From positions 1 through 60,600 of the forward strand of contig CALIVT010000017.1 of NCBI GenBank assembly GCA_938048185.1: a stretch of 60,600 bases of DNA, given 5' to 3'. Below are positions 55,771 through 60,600 of the stretch, one piece after another (position 1 is the stretch's first letter; every line of letters begins with the position of its first letter). The notes under the pieces are model-generated. The model saw only the letters and a program-made list of their open reading frames with translations, made no database searches and was not told the origin of the DNA. The position numbers and the translations under genes were made by a program. Source of the DNA: an uncultured Arenicella sp. Lineage in GTDB: Bacteria; Pseudomonadota; Gammaproteobacteria; Arenicellales; Arenicellaceae.

Positions 55771-56967
55771 ATGTCAGAAAATCAATTGCAAGATAACGAT
55801 GTCGTTATTGTATCGGCCGTGCGCACGCCCATGGGAGGGTTTCAGGGCGCGTTGTCACCGCTAACTGCAAGTGACTTAGGTTCTGTTGCTATAAAAGCCG
55901 CGATTGAGCGTGCCGGTGTAAGCGAGGCAGACATTGATGAAGTGTTGATGGGTAATGTACTCAGCGCAGGTGTTGGCCAAGCGCCAGCCCGGCAAGCGGC
56001 TTTAGGTGCTGGTTTACCTGAAAGCTCGGCCTGTACTACGGTCAGTAAAGTGTGCGGTTCTGGCATGAAGGCACTAATGTTGGCGCACGACCAAATACAA
56101 GCGGGTAGCGGCACGGTGCTTATTGCCGGCGGCATGGAGAGCATGACGAATGCGCCATATTTCATCGCTAAAGCGCGTGGCGGCATGCGACTTGGACACG
56201 GCGAAATCAAAGATCATATGTTCTTTGATGGTTTAGAAGACGCTTACACTGGCAAAGCCATGGGCGTGTTTGCGCAAGACGTGTCAGACGCCAGAAAAAT
56301 CAGCCGAGAGGCGATGGACGAGTACGCCTTAAGGTCACTGAACCGCGCTCAAACCGCAATTGCGAACGGTTATTTTGTTAACGAGATCGCGCCAGTTGCG
56401 GTTCAAACTCGAGCCGGCGAGATGACGGTGAGCGATGACGAACAACCGGGCAATGCCAAGCCTGAAAAAATTCCTAATTTGAAGCCGGCTTTTCGTAAAG
56501 ATGGAACGGTTACGGCGGCGAACTCCAGCTCAATATCAGATGGTGCGGCGGCAATGCTAGTGACCACCGGAGCACGCGCGCGCAAACTCGATTTAGTTCC
56601 GATGGCTAGAATCCTTGGTCACGCGACGCATGCTCAAGCACCGAGTGAATTCTGCCTCGCGCCTATTGGCTCAATCGATAAGCTGCTCAACAAGGTCGGT
56701 TGGGTTCAAGCTGATGTTGATTTATTTGAAATAAATGAAGCGTTCGCAATGGTCACCATGCTGGCCATGCAAGACCTTGGCCTAGACCATAACAAGGTAA
56801 ATGTTAATGGCGGGGCCTGCGCCTTAGGTCACCCAATCGGTGCGTCGGGTGCCCGTATTATTGTGACCTTGCTGCATGCCTTGCAGCGTTTAGACAAGCG
56901 CAGGGGTATCGCCAGCCTGTGCATCGGCGGTGGTGAAGCAACCTCAATCGCGATTGAGATGCTTTAG
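55771..56967 (+). CDS. atoB: Acetyl-CoA C-acetyltransferase (thiolase)
   Basis: A 398-residue thiolase. The nucleophilic Cys95 is in TTVSKVCGSGMKALM, the His motif in LFEINEAFAMVTMLAMQ and GGACALGHPIGASGARI, and the second Cys in GIASLCIGGGEATSIAI. It interconverts two acetyl-CoA and acetoacetyl-CoA, or cleaves short ketoacyl-CoAs. It would be the last step after glutaryl-CoA dehydrogenase if enoyl-CoA hydratase and hydroxyacyl dehydrogenase come from elsewhere. The following monooxygenase starts 8 bases after the stop. Confidence 0.95.
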   Translation: MSENQLQDNDVVIVSAVRTPMGGFQGALSPLTASDLGSVAIKAAIERAGVSEADIDEVLMGNVLSAGVGQAPARQAALGAGLPESSACTTVSKVCGSGMKALMLAHDQIQAGSGTVLIAGGMESMTNAPYFIAKARGGMRLGHGEIKDHMFFDGLEDAYTGKAMGVFAQDVSDARKISREAMDEYALRSLNRAQTAIANGYFVNEIAPVAVQTRAGEMTVSDDEQPGNAKPEKIPNLKPAFRKDGTVTAANSSSISDGAAAMLVTTGARARKLDLVPMARILGHATHAQAPSEFCLAPIGSIDKLLNKVGWVQADVDLFEINEAFAMVTMLAMQDLGLDHNKVNVNGGACALGHPIGASGARIIVTLLHALQRLDKRRGIASLCIGGGEATSIAIEML

Positions 56968-56974
56968 CGATAAA

Positions 56975-58153
56975 ATGAATGTCGCGATTGTTGGTGCCGG
57001 AATAGGCGGTTTGACCGCTGGCTTGTGCTTGGCTAAGTCTGGGCACCGTGTCTCTATTTTTGAAAAGGCGAGTCGGTTCAGCGACCTAGGTGCAGGTATT
57101 CAGTGTGGCGCGAATGCGATGCACGTGCTCAATTACCTCGGGCTTGTTGAACCGCTCGAAGCGCTGGCGGTAAAGCCAGCCAGCGTCGATTTTAAGGATT
57201 ATCAAAGCGGCCAGGTTCTGCATAGCATGGATTTAGACGAGGCCTATCATAGAAGATACGGTGCGCCTTATTTGCATATCCATCGAGCGGATTTGCATTC
57301 AATCTTACGGCGCGAATTTAGTCGCGTTATGCCCAATGGCTTACACCTTGGCGCCGCAGTTGAGTCTTTTGCCGAAACGGCCTCGGATGTGCGCGTTAGC
57401 CTAAGTGATCAACAGCAGTTGCAAACAGAGTGTCTGATCGTCGCCGACGGCATTCATTCGTTACTCAGAAAACAAATTGCTGGAGACGTCGCACCGCGTT
57501 TTACCGGCAATGTCGCGTGGCGCGGAGTCGTGCCAGTAGAAAGGTTACCAACCGACTGGATGCGTACCGTCACCAGTAATTTTGTTGGCCCAAAGAAGCA
57601 CATGGTGTTGTATTACTTGCGCGATAAAAAACTGGCTAACTTCGTCGGAGTAGTCGAGAACCAGCGATGGCGTGATGATTCTTGGGTGGCAAAAGCACCC
57701 TGGGAGGAACTCGATGCGGACTTTGCCGATTGGCACCCGTGCGTGCGCTCGATAATTAATGCTGTTGATAAGGATCAGTGCTACCGCTGGGCTTTGTATG
57801 ACCATAAACCGCTAAGTACATGGAGCTCCCGGCGTGTAACCTTGCTCGGTGATGCGGCGCACGCGACGTTGCCGTTTATGGCAAGTGGTGCGGCAATGGC
57901 CATTGAAGATGCGCGTGTATTGCAGCGTGCGCTAGATGAGACCGATTCGGTCAGTGACGGACTGAATTTATATCAGGTTAGTCGAATAGAGCGCACCAAG
58001 CGCATACAAAAAGACTCAGCGCGCGCGGGTAGTTTGTATCATTTTGAATCACGTTTTATGCGCAAAGCGGCCTTTACTGCGTTAAAGCTAGCAGGCGAGT
58101 CTCGGCAACAGTTTTTGCCCAATTACAATGCTAACGCAGTGCGTTTAGGCTAA
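56975..58153 (+). CDS. FAD-dependent aromatic-type monooxygenase
   Basis: A 392-residue flavoprotein hydroxylase of the UbiH/salicylate hydroxylase group. The N-terminal FAD motif is VAIVGAGIGGLTAGLCLAKSG, the DG motif is CLIVADGIHSLLR, and the second FAD motif is LLGDAAHATLPFMASGAAMAIEDA. Such enzymes hydroxylate aromatic rings with NAD(P)H. ATG at 56975 is chosen because the dinucleotide motif starts two residues later; the frame is open upstream into the thiolase gene. It is co-transcribed with the thiolase. The substrate is unknown. Confidence 0.92.
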   Translation: MNVAIVGAGIGGLTAGLCLAKSGHRVSIFEKASRFSDLGAGIQCGANAMHVLNYLGLVEPLEALAVKPASVDFKDYQSGQVLHSMDLDEAYHRRYGAPYLHIHRADLHSILRREFSRVMPNGLHLGAAVESFAETASDVRVSLSDQQQLQTECLIVADGIHSLLRKQIAGDVAPRFTGNVAWRGVVPVERLPTDWMRTVTSNFVGPKKHMVLYYLRDKKLANFVGVVENQRWRDDSWVAKAPWEELDADFADWHPCVRSIINAVDKDQCYRWALYDHKPLSTWSSRRVTLLGDAAHATLPFMASGAAMAIEDARVLQRALDETDSVSDGLNLYQVSRIERTKRIQKDSARAGSLYHFESRFMRKAAFTALKLAGESRQQFLPNYNANAVRLG

Positions 58154-58184
58154 GTCACTTGTCTGGTTAAGTTATTTTATGTCT

Positions 58185-58211
58185 TGCCCTCATGCTTGGC
58201 TGTTGAGGGCA
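58185..58211. terminator. Hairpin between convergent genes
   Basis: A perfect 8-bp stem TGCCCTCA (58185-58192) with TGAGGGCA (58204-58211) lies between the convergent monooxygenase and amidohydrolase genes. No T tract follows, so it is a weak terminator candidate. Confidence 0.4.
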
Positions 58212-58213
58212 GT

Positions 58214-58252
58214 CGTTGAGGTCAGCCGTTGAGGTCAGCCGTTGAGGTCATA
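58214..58252. repeat. Three tandem 13-bp repeats at the end of the amidohydrolase gene
   Basis: CGTTGAGGTCAGC occurs at 58214-58226 and 58227-58239, and a third copy ending ATA at 58240-58252 reaches into the last codons of the minus-strand gene. It is a short slippage duplication. Confidence 0.85.
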
Positions 58253-59906
58253 GTCCGCCATAGACGGTTTCCCCACCAATTATTGTCGCTAATACCTTTA
58301 TATTTTTAATTTGTTCGGCAGCGACCGCGCGCGGGTCGGAATCAAGCATTACAAAATCAGCGCGTTTGCCGACGGCTAAGGACCCCGCCCGATTCTCTTC
58401 AAAACCAGCATAAGCGTTATTCAGGGTGTAGGCTAGTAACGCCTCTTCGACGGTAATTTTTTCATGTGGTTGCCAGCCATCTGGGTGTTTGCCATCTAAC
58501 GTTTGACGAGTCACGGCGGCATAGACACCGTGCAGCGGGGCAATCGGCGCCACCGGCCAGTCTGAGCCAAAGCTGAGAATTCCCCCAGCGTCCAAAATGG
58601 ATCGAAAAGCATAGGTCGTTTTGATTCGATCTGCGCCAATTTTACCCTCGGCCCAACGGCCGTCATCGATCGCATGATATGGATGAGCGGCCGCGATTAT
58701 GCCTAACTGGCCTAAACGTTTAATCGCGGCAGCACTGGGGTGTTGAAAGTGTTCTATACGAAAGCGCTTGCTTGCGACTTGGTTTGGCGCGGTCTTTTCA
58801 AAAGCATCAATCAAGTTATCAATCGCCTTATCGCCGATAGCGTGAATAGCGAGCTTTAACTCTGCTCGGTCGGCTTGCGTTAATAGATTGACGAGATTCT
58901 CTGGTTCGATTAACGGGAATCCGCGATTATTGTCATCGTCGCTATACGGCGTGTGGAACCAGGCAGTGGCTGAGCCGAGCGAGCCATCGACTAGCCCTTT
59001 AACTCCACCCCATCGCAATAGTTCGTCGCCGGCGCCGTTTTCGTCAAGCATTGCTCTAGCGGATTGCCAGTGCTCAATGGGTGTGTAGACATTAGCCCTA
59101 ATTTTCAATCGTCCGCGGTCACGTGCGAGGATAAACGCATCGAGTATTTTGGTTTCATCCGGGTTGCCGCTCATCGCATGAACTTGGGTTACGCCAACGC
59201 TAAATGCTCGATCTTGTGCTAACTCCATTGCGTGTAGTAGCTCAGTCTCGCTGGGGGCGGGAATGACTCTTTGTACCAAAAGCATTGCTGAGTCTTTTAG
59301 CAGCCCGGTTGGCTCACCGTTCGCGTCGCGGATGATTTCTCCACCTTTTGGTGTGGGTGTATCTTTATCAATGCCGGCCAGCTTTAATGCCGCTGAATTG
59401 GCGAGCGCCATATGGCCGTCAAGGCGCATAACGAATACTGGTGTGTTCGCGGTTCCCTGATCGATCCATTGCTTGTCGGGGAGTGTGCCGCCCCAAAGTG
59501 TATGGTCCCAAGCGCCAATTAATACCCAGCGCCCTGAGTCCAGTGTGTTAGCGTGATTAGTAATCTTGCTAGAAAATAGCTCCGGTGTATTTGCGTTGCG
59601 CAGATCGACACTGGCTAAACCGAAGCCGCCATCGAGAAAATGAACATGGTTGTCAATAAAGCCGGGCATCAAAAATTTGCCCTTCAGGTCAACCGTTTGG
59701 TTCGCCGTGATTGCCTCGTTTGGCGTATCGCCGATAAACACAATATTGCCATCCTTAACCGCCAGCGCACGTGCAGTGGTGTGCGGGGTGTCGGCGGTCC
59801 AGATTGCGCCATTTACAAGTAGCAAGTCCGCATCGATTGTTCTTAGTATTTTTGGACTGCACGCGCTTAGCGAAAGAAAAAACAGAATAGAGGCGAGTGT
59901 TTTCAT
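58248..59906 (-). CDS. Lipoprotein amidohydrolase (YtcJ-like)
   Basis: A 552-residue metal-dependent amidohydrolase of the YtcJ/exoenzyme-regulatory type. The N-terminus is a lipoprotein signal with lipobox LSAC (Cys16). Metal motifs are GFIDNHVHFLDGG (HxH), HAMSGN, LKLAIHAIGDKAID (His) and FRIEHFQHPSAAA, with the final Asp in SFGSDWPVAPI. The composite C-terminal beta domain follows (GKRADFVMLDSDPR). Its place in the envelope suggests hydrolysis of an imported amide or N-acyl compound; the substrate is unknown. It faces away from the rRNA operon. Confidence 0.92.
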   Translation of the reverse strand: MKTLASILFFLSLSACSPKILRTIDADLLLVNGAIWTADTPHTTARALAVKDGNIVFIGDTPNEAITANQTVDLKGKFLMPGFIDNHVHFLDGGFGLASVDLRNANTPELFSSKITNHANTLDSGRWVLIGAWDHTLWGGTLPDKQWIDQGTANTPVFVMRLDGHMALANSAALKLAGIDKDTPTPKGGEIIRDANGEPTGLLKDSAMLLVQRVIPAPSETELLHAMELAQDRAFSVGVTQVHAMSGNPDETKILDAFILARDRGRLKIRANVYTPIEHWQSARAMLDENGAGDELLRWGGVKGLVDGSLGSATAWFHTPYSDDDNNRGFPLIEPENLVNLLTQADRAELKLAIHAIGDKAIDNLIDAFEKTAPNQVASKRFRIEHFQHPSAAAIKRLGQLGIIAAAHPYHAIDDGRWAEGKIGADRIKTTYAFRSILDAGGILSFGSDWPVAPIAPLHGVYAAVTRQTLDGKHPDGWQPHEKITVEEALLAYTLNNAYAGFEENRAGSLAVGKRADFVMLDSDPRAVAAEQIKNIKVLATIIGGETVYGGL

Positions 59907-60008
59907 TATAAATATCCGCGGTTAAATATGTTGAGCATTGCAGACCGTGGTTTACGGAAAGCCATGGCTCAGTATATCTGAGGCGTCGATGCGTGTACTT
60001 GCGAATGT

Positions 60009-60038
60009 TTGACACATGGTTTAAAGGGTTTTTATATG
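60009..60038 (+). promoter_or_regulatory. Possible far-upstream promoter
   Basis: A perfect TTGACA (60009-60014), an 18-base spacer and TATATG (60033-60038) lie about 525 bases before the 16S gene. It could be a third rRNA promoter, but it lacks the upstream sequence and GC-rich discriminator of the two promoters nearer the gene. Confidence 0.3.
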
Positions 60039-60153
60039 GGCTTGACCCTCGGCTTTATGTAGCGCTAGAGGGGCGTAGCAGTTCTATAATTATCTGTACG
60101 AAGTGGTTGATTGCTCAGCAAAATAGTGTGTGGTTTTTGATCCTGTAAATTAA

Positions 60154-60203
60154 TTTCAAAAAGGTGTTGACGCGCAGGATTAAAACGTTAAACTGCGCCT
60201 CCC
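60154..60203 (+). promoter_or_regulatory. rRNA operon promoter P1
   Basis: TTGACG (60167-60172), a 16-base spacer and TAAACT (60189-60194), followed by a GC-rich discriminator GCGCCTCCC. The upstream A-rich TTTCAAAAAGG resembles an UP element. A 16-base spacer and GC-rich discriminator are typical of growth-rate and ppGpp-regulated rRNA promoters. Confidence 0.8.
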
Positions 60204-60264
60204 TTGTTAGAGCAATCAAGCAACAAATTAACACTGTTTCTTGGCTCTCACCGATTTGAGATAT

Positions 60265-60315
60265 TTTCAAAAAGGTGTTGACGGGGTCAGCTGGAAGCGT
60301 ATAATGCGCTCCACC
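60265..60315 (+). promoter_or_regulatory. rRNA operon promoter P2
   Basis: TTGACG (60278-60283), a 16-base spacer and a perfect TATAAT (60300-60305), followed by GCGCTCCACC. It shares the 19-bp sequence TTTCAAAAAGGTGTTGACG with P1, 111 bases away. It is the stronger promoter by consensus. Confidence 0.88.
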
Positions 60316-60349
60316 TTGAACGGTAGACGAGAGTCTGCTCGGACAAGAC

Positions 60350-60415
60350 CGCTCTTTTAAAAATGAAACCAAACAATTTGTGTGGGCGTTTTCTTAGATG
60401 AGAAAGTCGCACAAA
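60350..60415 (+). promoter_or_regulatory. boxA-like antitermination element and rRNA leader hairpin
   Basis: CGCTCTTTTAAAAA (60350-60363) resembles boxA (TGCTCTTTAACAA), the NusB/NusE loading site that keeps rRNA transcription free of Rho. It is followed by a hairpin TTTGTGTG (60377-60384) with CGCACAAA (60408-60415) and an inner TTTTCT/AGAAAG, in the leader before 16S. Confidence 0.7.
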
Positions 60416-60563
60416 AACCGGTAAACCAGACTCTTATGTCTTGCGACGGTTGGGGGCTTACGCTCTTAACTGGATCATGGCAGCTCAATTCCGAGAGAGG
60501 CTGAGAGACCCAGCTTTTATTATTTTTGGCTGTAAAACAAAAAATTCCTTTAGTAATTAGATT

Positions 60564-60600
60564 GAACTGGAGAGTTTGATCCTGGCTCAGATTGAACGCT
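60564..60600 (+). rRNA. rrs: 16S ribosomal RNA, 5' end (cut by window)
   Basis: GAACTGGAGAGTTTGATCCT and GGCTCAGATTGAACGCT match the universal 16S 5' region (27F primer site, AGAGTTTGATCCTGGCTCAG). Aligning AGAGTTTGATC to E. coli positions 8-18 puts the mature 5' end near 60564. Only the first 37 bases are in the window. Confidence 0.97.

Noticed and set aside
13388-59906. Genomic island or prophage with integrase, att repeats or IS ends
   Set aside because: No integrase, transposase or phage structural gene, and no paired direct repeats at a tRNA, were seen.

Overview
The window is a contiguous piece of a gammaproteobacterial chromosome, probably from a marine or aquatic heterotroph. The evidence is the gene order tuf, tRNA-Trp, secE, nusG, rplKAJL, rpoBC, an L10-type mRNA leader, and a 16S rRNA 5' end that ends the window in the E. 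coli-like ATTGAACGCT. I recognise no genus with confidence. I see no transposase, integrase, phage gene or CRISPR array.

Region 1 (1-13,075) is the core gene-expression cluster. It holds the 3' end of tuf with its own terminator, tRNA-Trp(CCA), a tandem 18-bp repeat tract, secE, nusG, four ribosomal protein genes, rpoB and rpoC, closed by a strong terminator after rpoC. The rpsL-rpsG-fusA genes that follow rpoC in many relatives are absent, so this is a synteny break.

Region 2 (13,100-28,300) is mixed accessory DNA. It has a small conserved hypothetical protein; a Tat-exported protein coupled to a degenerate FecCD-type permease; an HTH-fused citrate synthase homologue divergent from a CaiB/BaiF CoA-transferase; an AIM24 protein; exported SGNH-hydrolase, beta-helix and M28-peptidase genes; a KAS III-like enzyme; a lysine-rich repeat protein; and a two-subunit molybdenum hydroxylase of the isoquinoline-oxidoreductase type.

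Region 3 (28,443-40,016) is a same-strand, mostly overlapping nine-gene catabolic operon: glutaryl-CoA dehydrogenase, LysR regulator, HyuA, HyuB, FAD amine oxidase-like protein, HpcH/HpaI aldolase, class I aminotransferase, uronate-dehydrogenase-like reductase and MmsA-type aldehyde dehydrogenase. It looks like a route that opens a cyclic amide or imide and feeds the acid into acyl-CoA metabolism. The substrate is not evident.

Region 4 (40,100-49,900) has a BLUF blue-light sensor, an MFS exporter, a DCC thiol protein, a ketopantoate reductase-like protein, a methyltransferase, a second beta-helix protein, a rhomboid protease coupled to a zinc-finger membrane protein, and an exported isoaspartyl peptidase.

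Region 5 (49,980-59,906) is a minus-strand run of YciI, XdhC, a lipoate-ligase-like protein, an alpha-methylacyl-CoA racemase-like CoA-transferase, a succinate-semialdehyde dehydrogenase and a dienelactone hydrolase. Then come a thiolase and an FAD monooxygenase on the plus strand and a lipoprotein amidohydrolase on the minus strand. XdhC could serve the molybdenum enzyme of region 2, and the thiolase and CoA-transferase could serve the glutaryl-CoA route of region 3. Both links are inferences.

Region 6 (59,907-60,600) is the control region of an rRNA operon: two promoters sharing a 19-bp repeat, a boxA-like element, a leader hairpin and the first bases of 16S rRNA.
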